Shown one piece after another: positions 1 through 8,208 of a stretch of DNA of 64,000 bases. This DNA comes from an uncultured Collinsella sp. (lineage in GTDB: Bacteria > Actinomycetota > Coriobacteriia > Coriobacteriales > Coriobacteriaceae). The notes beneath the pieces are model-generated. The model ran no database searches and was not told the origin of the DNA. It was given only the letters and a program-made list of their open reading frames with translations. The stretch is taken from assembly GCA_900542905.1 (NCBI GenBank), contig UQPF01000009.1, positions 1-64,000 of the forward strand. Direction: 5' to 3'. Each line of letters begins with the position of its first letter. Within the stretch, counting starts at the first letter, position 1. A program made the translations under genes and the position numbers.

Positions 1-58
1 CGGACATGCCGTCCTCCGATCTCCCGGGGCCGGCCGGCCCGGCCCTCAGGGTATCGGG

Positions 59-98
59 TTCCCACATTCATCCGCACATGTGCGGATGAATGTGGGAA
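59..98. repeat. Perfect 40-bp palindrome
   Basis: Arms TTCCCACATTCATCCGCACA and its exact reverse complement meet with no spacer. The element sits in the 235-base stretch upstream of ftsE, which otherwise shows only a GGCC-rich run at 28-46 and no gene. It could be a protein-binding site or an extruding hairpin; there is no T-run to make it a terminator. Confidence 0.8.
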
Positions 99-235
99 GT
101 GTTCGGATGAAGTTGATAATCAAGGTCCGGCCGGAGGGACCCAAACCCCGCCATGCTTCTTATGTGCAGCAAAGCTAATACTGCTAAAATACAAGGCGCT
201 CATGTAGTTTAAACGCACGACGATAAGGAGCACCA

Positions 236-1456
236 GTGGGTAACCACTTCCGTACCTCCGGTGCGGGCGATGATGCCCCCAAGACGCAGGCAGGCGTCCA
301 GGGCAGTCGTTTCGCCACTCCGGATTCAGAGGGCCAGCCTGTTGCTCAGGCCCCCGCTCAGCCGGCAGATCAGGCACAGCCGGCATCCGATCCCTTTGCC
401 TACAATCCAACCAGCGATGTCGCGCTTTCCGGCACGGCGGGTTTTGAGCCCGTTCAGGCCGTGACCGCTCGCGTGGAGCAGCCTCAGGCTGGCGCTGCCA
501 CGCCGCAGCCTACCATGGCCGGCATTCCCGACCCCATGGCCCCTGCGACGCCGGCTCCTCAGCCTGCGCAGTCCGGTCTCTTTGCCGCTATTCCCGACCC
601 CACGCAGCCTGCTGCCCCGGTGGTCGAGAGCGATCAGGCCGCCGAGGTCGCAAGCCTCGATAACGCGCTCAACAATCCCGATTTCACGTCGGTGTTTGCG
701 CCTATCGATCCGCAGGCCAGCCGCAAGAAGATGGCCAAGCAGGCCGGTGTCGAGCCCGTCATCCTTATGGAGCATGTCACCAAGATCTATCCGGCACAGC
801 CCAATAAGCCCGCACTCGACGACATCAACATCGAGATCTATCCGGGCGAGTTCGTCTTCCTGGTCGGTCACTCCGGCTCGGGTAAGACCACGCTGCTGTC
901 GACGCTCAACCGCGACGTCAAGCCGACGAGCGGTCGCATCCTGGTTGCCGGTCAGGACCTCATGAAGATCAAGAACCGCAAGGTTCCGTTCCTGCGCCGC
1001 CAGATTGGCGCCGTGTTCCAGGACTTTAAGCTTCTGCCGCAAAAAACCGCCTACGAAAACGTGGCGTTTGCCCTGCAGTGCATCGGCAAGCCCAAGGGCG
1101 TCATTCGCAGTCAGGTGCCCGAGGTGCTGCGTCTGGTCGGTCTGGCCGACCAGATGGACTCGCTGCCCGACCAGCTTTCCGGTGGCGAGCAGCAGCGCGT
1201 TGCCGTCGCCCGCGCTATGGTCAACCGTCCGCCGCTGCTGATCTGCGACGAGCCCACGGGTAACCTCGACCCGGCGATTTCGCTGGGCATCATGAAGCTG
1301 CTCGAGCGTATTAACCGCACTGGCACCACCGTGATCGTCGCCACGCACGACCGCGAGATGGTCGATAGCATGCACCGTCGCGTGATCGCCCTCGAGGGCG
1401 GCCACGTTATCCGCGACCAGGAGAGGGGAGGTTACGGCAACTATGGCACCAACTAA
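236..1456 (+). CDS. ftsE: Cell-division ATP-binding protein FtsE with long N-terminal extension
   Basis: ATPase of the FtsEX complex, which acts at the division septum and activates peptidoglycan hydrolases. The ABC domain begins near residue 172 (ILMEHVTKIYP). Walker A is GHSGSGKTT near residue 211, the signature is LSGGEQQRVAVARA, and Walker B is LLICDEPTGNLD. Typical FtsE is about 230 residues; this one is 406, because about 170 Pro/Ala/Gln-rich residues of low complexity precede the ABC fold. The GTG start at 236 is supported by AAGGAG five bases upstream. A short form from the internal ATG near 730 cannot be excluded but has no clear ribosome site. The gene overlaps ftsX by 14 bases, implying translational coupling. 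Confidence 0.93.
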   Translation: MGNHFRTSGAGDDAPKTQAGVQGSRFATPDSEGQPVAQAPAQPADQAQPASDPFAYNPTSDVALSGTAGFEPVQAVTARVEQPQAGAATPQPTMAGIPDPMAPATPAPQPAQSGLFAAIPDPTQPAAPVVESDQAAEVASLDNALNNPDFTSVFAPIDPQASRKKMAKQAGVEPVILMEHVTKIYPAQPNKPALDDINIEIYPGEFVFLVGHSGSGKTTLLSTLNRDVKPTSGRILVAGQDLMKIKNRKVPFLRRQIGAVFQDFKLLPQKTAYENVAFALQCIGKPKGVIRSQVPEVLRLVGLADQMDSLPDQLSGGEQQRVAVARAMVNRPPLLICDEPTGNLDPAISLGIMKLLERINRTGTTVIVATHDREMVDSMHRRVIALEGGHVIRDQERGGYGNYGTN

Positions 1457-2363
1457 CGTGGGCTACTCCTTCAAAGAGGCGATCAGCCACTTCTTCCGTA
1501 ACTGGACTACCTCGCTCGGCGCCGTCATCACGATCTTCCTTTCGCTGTTTATCATCGGCCTGTTCATCATGGGCTCCGCGATGCTGAACTCCGTGATCGG
1601 CACCGTCGAGGATCAGGTTGTCATCAACGCGTTCATTAGTGATGACGCCGATCAGGCCGATGTTCAGGCTTTTGAGGCCGAGCTTAAGACGTGGAATAAC
1701 GTCAAGTCCGTGACCTATAAGGACAAGGACGACGCGCTGGCCGAATATACGAGCAAGATGTCGGGCAACGCCGACGCCACCATGAGCGCGCTCGATGGCC
1801 AGAACCCGCTGCCGGCTTCGTTTGCGATTGAGATGGACGATCCGTCTCAGGTCGAGAGCACGGCCAAGAAGCTCAAGAAGAACGCCGATTTTCAGAAGAT
1901 CGCGGACGACGGCGACGTCAACGCGAGCGTGCTGTACGGCCAGGAGGAAGTGAGCCGCCTGTTCCAGGTGACCAACTACATCCGCATCGCCGCCGTGGTG
2001 CTCGTTGGCCTTCTGACCTTTATCGCATTCATCTTCATCAACAACACGATTCGCCTGTCCATCACGGCGCGTCGTCGTGAGATTGCGATTATGCGTCTGG
2101 TCGGCGCCAGCAACGGCTTCATTCGTGGCCCGTTTATCACCGAGGGCGTACTGCAGGCCATTTTGGGCTCGCTGCTTTCCATCGGCGTTCTGGAGCTGCT
2201 GCGTAATCTGATGATTCCGCGTCTGCAGGAGAGCATCGGCTGGATGTCGTTTGCCCTGCCGATGCAGTACTACCTGGTGACCTATGCTGCGCTGATTCTG
2301 GTCGGCGTGATTATCGGTCTCTTTGGTTCTGCCATCGCCATGCGCCGCTACCTGCGCGTGTAG
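1443..2363 (+). CDS. ftsX: Cell-division permease FtsX
   Basis: Membrane partner of FtsE. The 306-residue protein has the family layout: a cytoplasmic N-terminus, a first membrane segment at about residues 20-45 (SLGAVITIFLSLFIIGLFI), and an extracytoplasmic domain at about 50-175. Three more membrane segments follow in the C-terminal half, and it ends with a short tail (AMRRYLRV). The motif RRREIAIMRLVGAS between segments two and three is typical of FtsX/MacB-type permeases. The ATG at 1443 lies inside the end of ftsE and is preceded by GGGGAGG. A hairpin terminator follows at 2389. Confidence 0.93.
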   Translation: MAPTNVGYSFKEAISHFFRNWTTSLGAVITIFLSLFIIGLFIMGSAMLNSVIGTVEDQVVINAFISDDADQADVQAFEAELKTWNNVKSVTYKDKDDALAEYTSKMSGNADATMSALDGQNPLPASFAIEMDDPSQVESTAKKLKKNADFQKIADDGDVNASVLYGQEEVSRLFQVTNYIRIAAVVLVGLLTFIAFIFINNTIRLSITARRREIAIMRLVGASNGFIRGPFITEGVLQAILGSLLSIGVLELLRNLMIPRLQESIGWMSFALPMQYYLVTYAALILVGVIIGLFGSAIAMRRYLRV

Positions 2364-2388
2364 GCATGCCTGGAATTCATCCCTTCCA

Positions 2389-2421
2389 ACGGGTCGTCTC
2401 TTATGGGGCGGCCCGTTTTTT
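2389..2421 (+). terminator. Intrinsic terminator after ftsEX
   Basis: A GC-rich stem (ACGGGTCGTC pairing with GGCGGCCCGT) is followed directly by TTTTTT, 25 bases after the ftsX stop. Confidence 0.75.
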
Positions 2422-2424
2422 GAT

Positions 2425-2501
2425 CCCTAGGGGACGGCAGGATTGCGGATCATCGTGGCGCTGGTCTATCTATGTGATCCGTTTTCCTCCGCCCCCTAAG
2501 G
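2425..2501. repeat. Imperfect inverted repeat upstream of rnr
   Basis: The left part CCCTAGGGGACGGCAGGA runs on to GCGGATCA. The reverse complement of the right part reads CCTTAGGGGGCGGAGGA and then ACGGATCA. The same half-sequence (TTTTCCTCCGTCCCCATGGGG) recurs near 50140, so this looks like a dispersed family rather than a local structure. Confidence 0.5.
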
Positions 2502-2555
2502 ATCATTTGGGTAGACTCTTGGGATGTAAACGGCAATCGATAGTTAGGAGGCGCC

Positions 2556-4691
2556 ATGGGGCGCAATAACAAGCATAAGCGTGGAGCTCGCAATAAGCGC
2601 GGGCCGGTGCGCAGCGAACGCCGTCCGAGCCTGACCGGGCGCGTGCAGCTCCATGAGCACAGTGCCTATGTCATAACCGAGAATGGCGACTACAAGGTCA
2701 TGGGCCGCGGCAAGCGTGAGATCATGGACGGCGATACCGTTGCCGTGAGCATTAAGAACAGCCCGCATGGCGAGCGTCGCGCCGTGATCGAGGGCGTGGT
2801 TGAGCGCGCAGCCATAAGCGTGGTGGGCACGTACCAGACCGCCGGTCCGCTCGGTGTGATTGAGCCGCTCGATTCGCGCCTGAAGGCCGACTTCTTCATT
2901 TTGCCCGAGGATACTTCGGCGGATCGTCTGGGTGTCCACCCGGGTGATGCTGTTGTCGCGCGCATTTTGACCTACCCGACGCGCCTGGAATCGGGCACTG
3001 TGACGATCGAACGCCGCATTGGCGGAGATGACGCGCCCGATTTGGGCGTTCAATATGTGATGGCGCGTTACGGCTATACCGATAGCTATCCCGAGGCCGC
3101 GCTAGACGAGGCCGAGGGGCTTTCGCTCGATGTGTCCGCGGCGCTTAAGGACCCGCTCCGCCGCGATCTGCGCGACCGCTTTGTCATCACGATCGACCCG
3201 GTCGACGCGCGCGACTTTGACGATGCCATTTCGCTGGAGCGCACGCCCGAGGGCGGCTATAAGCTGGGTGTGCATATCGCCGACGTTTCACACTATGTGG
3301 CTTGGGACGGGCATATCGATCTTGAGGCTCGCCATCGCACGACATCGGTGTATCTGGCCGATCGCGTGCTTCCCATGCTGCCCGAACGCCTGTCCTGTGA
3401 CCTGTGCTCGCTTCGCCCTGACGAGGACCGTCTTGCGTTTACCGTCGATATCGAGCTCGATGAGCAGGGTCGCGTGCGGCATTACGATCCGTATCCCAGC
3501 GTGATTCGCTCGCGTGTGCGTATGGACTATGACGGCGCCGAGGCGCTGCTGGTGCGTGCCGGTGCGGTTGAGTATTCGGTGCTGGAGGGCGCGGCTGAGG
3601 ATGTTGCGGCTGCCGAGACCTCGCGCGAGGAAGCGCTTGAGCGCGGTCTTGCGTGCGAGGAGACCGCCCGCGGCTACAACATCGACCTCGGCGATTTCCT
3701 TGTCGCCGCCAACGAACTCGCCGAATTTCGCCGTCGTATTCGTCGCGCCCGCGGCTCAGTCGATTTTGATACGGCCGAGATTCGCGCTCTATTGGATGAG
3801 AACGGAGTGCCCGTGCAGATTGTGGCGCGTGAGCGTTCGTGTGCCACGTCGCTTATCGAGGAAGCCATGCTGCTCGCCAACGAGTGCGTTGCAGAGTGGC
3901 TGGCAGACCGTGATATCGAGGCCTGCTATCGCGTGCATGAGGATCCGAGCCCCGATAGCCTGCACGGTGCCGCCGTTGCGCTGGCGCAGCTAGGCATCAT
4001 CGACGATCGCCGTGCTGCCGGTATTGCCCTGGGGAGCCCCGATGAGCTGCAGGCTGCAGTTGATGCTGCCGCCGGTACGGCCAACGCGCCGCTCGTCAAC
4101 ACGCTGCTTCTGCGCAGCATGCAGCGCGCGCTGTACAAGCCGCGCAACGAGGGCCACTTTGCGCTCGCCGCGCCGTGCTACTGTCACTTTACGAGTCCCA
4201 TCCGTCGCTACCCCGATCTGGTGGTGCACCGCGTGCTCAAACTGCAGTTGGCCTATGAGCAGCTCGGCGGCAAGGACGCCTTGGTCCGCACGCCGCGGTT
4301 GATCGGCAAGGGGCGCGAGTCGCTGCCGCGCATTCTGCCGCAGATCTGCCGCGCATGCAGCGATGCCGAGCGCGCGGCGGATGCCGCCAGCCATGCGACG
4401 CAAAAGATCAAGATTGCCCAGTACTATGAGGACCGTCTGGGCGAGCGCTATGCCGGAACCGTCTCGTGGATTAGCAGCATGGGTCTCTTTGTGCGCTTGG
4501 ACCTGACGCAGGTCGAAGGCTTGGTTTCGATCAAGAGTCTGGGCAACGAGTGGTTCGAGTTCGACGAGGACGCGCTCACGCTCACAGGTGCCGACACGGG
4601 CACCCGTTACGAGCTGGGGCAGCGCGTGATTATCGAGGTCTCGCGCGTCAATACCACGCGTGGGCACTTGGACTTTAAGCTTATCCATTAG
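2556..4691 (+). CDS. rnr: Exoribonuclease R (RNase II/R family)
   Basis: 3'-to-5' processive exoribonuclease that degrades structured RNA and works with SmpB/tmRNA on stalled messages; smpB lies 9 kb downstream. The 711-residue protein has cold-shock/OB-type domains at about 25-150 and the RNB catalytic domain at about 205-560. The metal-binding motif IDPVDARDFDDAIS is present near residue 212. A C-terminal S1 domain starts near 625 (GERYAGTVSWISSMGLFVRL). The start has GTTAGGAGGCGCC just upstream. The short basic N-terminus (NKHKRGARNKRG) fits an RNA-binding protein. Confidence 0.93.
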   Translation: MGRNNKHKRGARNKRGPVRSERRPSLTGRVQLHEHSAYVITENGDYKVMGRGKREIMDGDTVAVSIKNSPHGERRAVIEGVVERAAISVVGTYQTAGPLGVIEPLDSRLKADFFILPEDTSADRLGVHPGDAVVARILTYPTRLESGTVTIERRIGGDDAPDLGVQYVMARYGYTDSYPEAALDEAEGLSLDVSAALKDPLRRDLRDRFVITIDPVDARDFDDAISLERTPEGGYKLGVHIADVSHYVAWDGHIDLEARHRTTSVYLADRVLPMLPERLSCDLCSLRPDEDRLAFTVDIELDEQGRVRHYDPYPSVIRSRVRMDYDGAEALLVRAGAVEYSVLEGAAEDVAAAETSREEALERGLACEETARGYNIDLGDFLVAANELAEFRRRIRRARGSVDFDTAEIRALLDENGVPVQIVARERSCATSLIEEAMLLANECVAEWLADRDIEACYRVHEDPSPDSLHGAAVALAQLGIIDDRRAAGIALGSPDELQAAVDAAAGTANAPLVNTLLLRSMQRALYKPRNEGHFALAAPCYCHFTSPIRRYPDLVVHRVLKLQLAYEQLGGKDALVRTPRLIGKGRESLPRILPQICRACSDAERAADAASHATQKIKIAQYYEDRLGERYAGTVSWISSMGLFVRLDLTQVEGLVSIKSLGNEWFEFDEDALTLTGADTGTRYELGQRVIIEVSRVNTTRGHLDFKLIH

Positions 4692-4824
4692 CCAAATCCC
4701 GACTCATGGTGGGGGAGCGGAGGGCGGCCTTTCGGGACCGCCCTTCGCATTTGAATCGTGGCTACCTTGCCGTCTGCTCGGCCGCCCGCTTACCTGCTAT
4801 TTGAGAGGTAGAACCTACCAAAAT

Positions 4825-4849
4825 AAACCTGTCCCTTTTTGGCAGGTTT
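4825..4849. promoter_or_regulatory. Inverted repeat ahead of recombinase gene
   Basis: AAACCTG and CAGGTTT are separated by 11 bases, about 20 bases before the recombinase start. A second small dyad, GGTAG-AAC-CTACC, lies at 4807-4819. Either could be a recombinase crossover site or operator; the sequence alone does not decide. Confidence 0.4.
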
Positions 4850-4868
4850 ACAAGAAAGCGGGGATGAG

Positions 4869-5474
4869 ATGGCGACGGTGTACGGTTATGCGCGGGTGAG
4901 TTCGCGCGATCAGAATCTTAATCGGCAGCTGGATGCGCTGGGCGCCTATGGCGTGGGCTCGGCGAATATTTATGCCGACCATGCGAGCGGCAAGGACTTC
5001 GATCGACCGCGTTACCGCGAGCTGCTGCACGTCCTGGGAGACGGGGACGTGCTGGTGGTGCTTTCTATCGACCGACTTGGTCGTAATTACTCCGAGATTC
5101 TTGAGGAATGGCGACGCATTACCAAGGAGCTCGGGGTTGCCATTGTGGTGTTGGACATGCCATTGCTTGACACGCGCGCCAGGGCCAGCGGCGCGCCGGA
5201 TGTGACCAACGCCCTGATTGCCGATATTGTGCTGCAACTGCTGAGCTACGTGGCGCAGGTGGAGCGCGAGAATATCCATCGGCGCCAGGCGGAGGGAATT
5301 GCAGCGGCGCGGGCGCGAGGGGTCCGTTTCGGTCGACCTCGCAAGCCGTGCCCTCCTCAGTTTGAGCTGGTGCGCGATAGCTATGAGGCGGGCGATATTA
5401 CCCGCAGCCAGGCAGCAAAGTGCCTGGGCGTGTGCGTGGGGACGTTCGATCGCTGGATGCGCGAGGCGGGGTAG
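4869..5474 (+). CDS. Serine recombinase (resolvase/invertase family)
   Basis: Site-specific DNA recombinase of 201 residues. The resolvase domain opens with VYGYARVSSRDQNLNRQLDAL, where the first Ser of the ARVSS motif is the catalytic nucleophile. The conserved LSIDRLGRNY and the E-helix region QVERENIHRRQAEGIAAARARG follow. A C-terminal Hin-type HTH (SQAAKCLGVCVGTFDRWMREAG) completes a DNA-invertase-like architecture. I chose the ATG at 4869, where the conserved MATVYGYARVS begins. No transposase, inverted segment or integrated element is visible beside it, so it may act in trans or be a relic of a mobile element. Confidence 0.88.
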   Translation: MATVYGYARVSSRDQNLNRQLDALGAYGVGSANIYADHASGKDFDRPRYRELLHVLGDGDVLVVLSIDRLGRNYSEILEEWRRITKELGVAIVVLDMPLLDTRARASGAPDVTNALIADIVLQLLSYVAQVERENIHRRQAEGIAAARARGVRFGRPRKPCPPQFELVRDSYEAGDITRSQAAKCLGVCVGTFDRWMREAG

Positions 5475-5579
5475 GGGTTTGCGTCGCTTCGTCGCTTCCT
5501 GTTGCGATTCAAATTTTGATACGGTGACGATGTCATTTGGGGCTACACTCGCTGATATTCAAAAAAAGGAGGTTGGCCC

Positions 5580-6161
5580 TTGGCGCGCGTAAAACAAATA
5601 ATCGGATGGACCGCGATCATTCTGTTCGCTGCAACGCTGGCGGGTATCTGGGTGCTGACGGAGCAAAATGCGGTGGAGACGTCGTTGCTGAGCGAGTCCA
5701 CCGCGCGTGTGGTGGAGGGTCAGGCCACGGGCGTTCAGGCTGCCGATGCCACGGGTGAAGCCCAGGCGGAGAACGGAATGACTGGGAGAACCGATTCGGC
5801 TGCCTCGAATGCCCGGTCTGGCCGACTTGCTTCCATTCGCATGTGGGTGGGCGCGAACGTCCGTCGCGTTGCCCATACCGTAGAGTTTTTCTTCGTCGGG
5901 TTGTTCGCCTCGGTGGTCGTGGCTTGCTTTTCCAGGCGTCCGTGGAGCGTGTGCTCCCGTTGCGTGCCCGTATTGCTCTTTTGCGCCGCCTGCTCCGTTG
6001 GCGATCAGGTACATAAGATCTTTGTTCCCGGCAGGCATTTCGACGTTATCGATTTAGGATTCGATGCTGCGGGCTATGTCACCGCCATGCTGTTGGTATT
6101 GCTGGCGGCGGCGTTGGTGCGCCATGCGACTCGGTCGATCGGCGCCCATGCGAGGCGCTAG
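5580..6161 (+). CDS. VanZ-like membrane protein
   Basis: 193-residue membrane protein with an N-terminal segment (IIGWTAIILFAATLAGIWVL), a variable linker, and VanZ-type motifs. The motifs are an RRVAHTVEFFFVGLF helix, GDQVHKIFVPGRHFDVIDLGFDAAGY and a final hydrophobic helix. The D-x-x-H-x-x-F-V-P-G-R pattern is the family hallmark. VanZ proteins are linked to glycopeptide resistance in one context but are mostly of unknown role. The start is TTG at 5580, supported by AAAGGAGG at 5565-5573. The gene stands alone between the recombinase and the MurNAc operon. Confidence 0.72.
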   Translation: MARVKQIIGWTAIILFAATLAGIWVLTEQNAVETSLLSESTARVVEGQATGVQAADATGEAQAENGMTGRTDSAASNARSGRLASIRMWVGANVRRVAHTVEFFFVGLFASVVVACFSRRPWSVCSRCVPVLLFCAACSVGDQVHKIFVPGRHFDVIDLGFDAAGYVTAMLLVLLAAALVRHATRSIGAHARR

Positions 6162-6365
6162 CCGGTAACAAACCCGTTTCTGATAATGCGACCTTGTTGA
6201 ATTATTTTGTGTCGCGCGTATTTCCGAGCGGTCGGATTTGAGGGGCGAGCGGTAGAACGCTCGCCCTTTGTGCGCCACGATGCGGCACAATGTACCGCAA
6301 AAGCTGTTTGTATCCGGTACGAATCGTTCGTTGGTCTTTAATTCTTCTCAACGGAGGTGTTTGAG

Positions 6366-7217
6366 ATGGCAAACGGATTGCTTTTGCGGCTTCGCGAGCG
6401 TGAGCTCAGCGCGAGCCCGGCGGAACGCAATGTCATCGCATATGTAAGCGCTCATCCGCACGAGGTGGTCGGGCTGTCCGTCCGCGGTCTTGCCGATGTC
6501 ACGTTCTCCTCGCCCTCGAGCATTTTGCGCTTTTGCAAGCGTTTGGGTTTTGCGGGCTACAAGGAGTTCCAACGCGAACTGATTGCCGAGCTGGCGCTCT
6601 TAGGTGACAAGAAAGACGTTGCCCTCGAGGACATCTCCATGGATGACAGCGTCGAACGTATCGTGGGGAAGGTGATGAAAAGCAACGTGCGCACGATCGA
6701 GGCGACGGCGCGAACGCTCGATTACACCGTCTTGGAGCGATGCGCGGCCCGTCTTAAGCGGGCACGCGCGGTCAATCTGTTCGGTATTGGTGCTTCTCGT
6801 TTGGTCGCGCACGACCTGGCGCAAAAGCTCATGCGTGTCGACAAAGAGTGCCATCTGTACGACGACTGGCATGATCAGCTCTTATGTGCCAAGAACATGC
6901 ATGAGGGCGATATGGCAATCGCCTTTAGTTACTCGGGCTTGACGCAAGAGGTGCTGGACTGCACCGCCGAGGCTCAACGCCACAACTGTCCCGTAGTGGC
7001 CGTTACCAAAGTAGATGGATCATCCAAGCTTGCCACCATGGCCGATGCCGTGCTCGGCGTCGCTGCGAGTGAACCCTTGGTCCGCAGCGGTGCCATGGCT
7101 TCGCGTATGGCCCAGCTTATGGTTGTCGATGCCCTGTACGCTGCTTACGTTGCCAGCGACTACGAACGGGCGACGCATGTCATTAAGCAAAACTACATCG
7201 AGAAACAGGAAAGATGA
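6366..7217 (+). CDS. RpiR/MurR-family transcriptional regulator
   Basis: DNA-binding regulator of 283 residues. It has an N-terminal HTH_6 domain (about 1-80, with LADVTFSSPSSILRFCKRLGFAGYKEFQREL) and a C-terminal SIS sugar-phosphate-binding domain (about 110-270, with VNLFGIGASRLVAHDLAQKLMRV). The next gene begins within about 11 bases and encodes MurQ, so the likely effector is MurNAc-6-phosphate or a derivative. The ATG at 6366 is preferred because GGAGG at 6353-6357 is correctly spaced for it and overlaps the earlier in-frame GTG. Confidence 0.85.
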   Translation: MANGLLLRLRERELSASPAERNVIAYVSAHPHEVVGLSVRGLADVTFSSPSSILRFCKRLGFAGYKEFQRELIAELALLGDKKDVALEDISMDDSVERIVGKVMKSNVRTIEATARTLDYTVLERCAARLKRARAVNLFGIGASRLVAHDLAQKLMRVDKECHLYDDWHDQLLCAKNMHEGDMAIAFSYSGLTQEVLDCTAEAQRHNCPVVAVTKVDGSSKLATMADAVLGVAASEPLVRSGAMASRMAQLMVVDALYAAYVASDYERATHVIKQNYIEKQER

Positions 7218-7227
7218 GGTGAATGAA

Positions 7228-8151
7228 ATGCTCGATTTAACAAAATTCACGACCGAACAGCGTAATCAAAGGTCAATGGACCTCGATACGATGACATCGC
7301 TGCAAATCGTCACGACGATGAACGATGAGGATCTTCGTGCCGTCCAGTCGGTCACGAAAGTGTTGCCCCAGGTTGCCACAGCAATCGACTGGGCTGCTGA
7401 GACACTCGAGCGCGGCGGGCGCGTCTTTTACATGGGCGCAGGCACCAGCGGTCGTCTGGGCGTACTCGACGCTTCGGAGTGTCCGCCCACGTTTGGCGTG
7501 TCACCCGATCTGATTGTCGGGCTCATTGCCGGAGGCGAGACGGCGTTTATCAAGGCTGTCGAAGGTGCCGAAGACAGCGAGGAGCTTGGCGCGAACGACC
7601 TGCGAGAGCGTGGACTCTCGGACAAGGATCTTGTCGTTGGCCTGGCGGCAAGCGGTCGTACTCCTTATGTGGTGGGCGGCCTTGTGTACGCCAAGGCAAC
7701 TGGGTGCAAGACCATTGCAATTGCCTGCAACCAAGGGTCGAAGATCGGGGAGAGCGCAGATCTTGCCATTGAGCCCGTGCCCGGTCCCGAGGTGCTGACC
7801 GGCTCAACGAGACTCAAGGCGGGAACGGTTCAAAAGCTCATTCTCAACATGATTTCGACCGGTGCCATGGTCAAGATTGGCAAGGTGTACCAAAACCTGA
7901 TGGTCGATGTGCAGCAGACGAACGAGAAGTTGGTGGTGCGCGGCCAGAACATCGTGATGGAAGCGACCGACTGCACGCGCGAGCGCGCTGTTCAGGCGCT
8001 TGCGGATGCCGGCGGCCACGTAAAAACCGCTATTGTCTCGGTGCTGTTGGACTGCGATGCCGAGCAGGCTGCGGTAGCTCTTGAACGGGCGCACGGCCAT
8101 GTCCGTACTGCGGTGAGTGGCCATGAGAAGAGCAATGCCGACGCCCAATAG
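7228..8151 (+). CDS. murQ: N-acetylmuramic acid 6-phosphate etherase
   Basis: Cleaves the lactyl ether of MurNAc-6-phosphate to give GlcNAc-6-phosphate and D-lactate in peptidoglycan recycling. The 307-residue protein matches family length and carries the signature YMGAGTSGRLGVLDASECPPTFG-like SIS loop near residue 70 and a C-terminal UBA-like helical part. The ATG at 7228 is used, with GAGG eight bases upstream; an in-frame GTG at 7219 is possible. It lies between the RpiR regulator and the PTS transporter, giving a complete uptake-and-catabolism order. Confidence 0.93.
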   Translation: MLDLTKFTTEQRNQRSMDLDTMTSLQIVTTMNDEDLRAVQSVTKVLPQVATAIDWAAETLERGGRVFYMGAGTSGRLGVLDASECPPTFGVSPDLIVGLIAGGETAFIKAVEGAEDSEELGANDLRERGLSDKDLVVGLAASGRTPYVVGGLVYAKATGCKTIAIACNQGSKIGESADLAIEPVPGPEVLTGSTRLKAGTVQKLILNMISTGAMVKIGKVYQNLMVDVQQTNEKLVVRGQNIVMEATDCTRERAVQALADAGGHVKTAIVSVLLDCDAEQAAVALERAHGHVRTAVSGHEKSNADAQ

Positions 8152-8208
8152 GTGCGCGGCGTGAGCTGATATGACATCCAGACGAGATACCCAATACAAG
8201 GAGGAGTT

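Noticed and set aside
4839..4868. Ten-residue N-terminal extension of the serine recombinase
   Set aside because: The conserved MATVYGYARVS start lies at 4869 and the extension overlaps the upstream inverted repeat.
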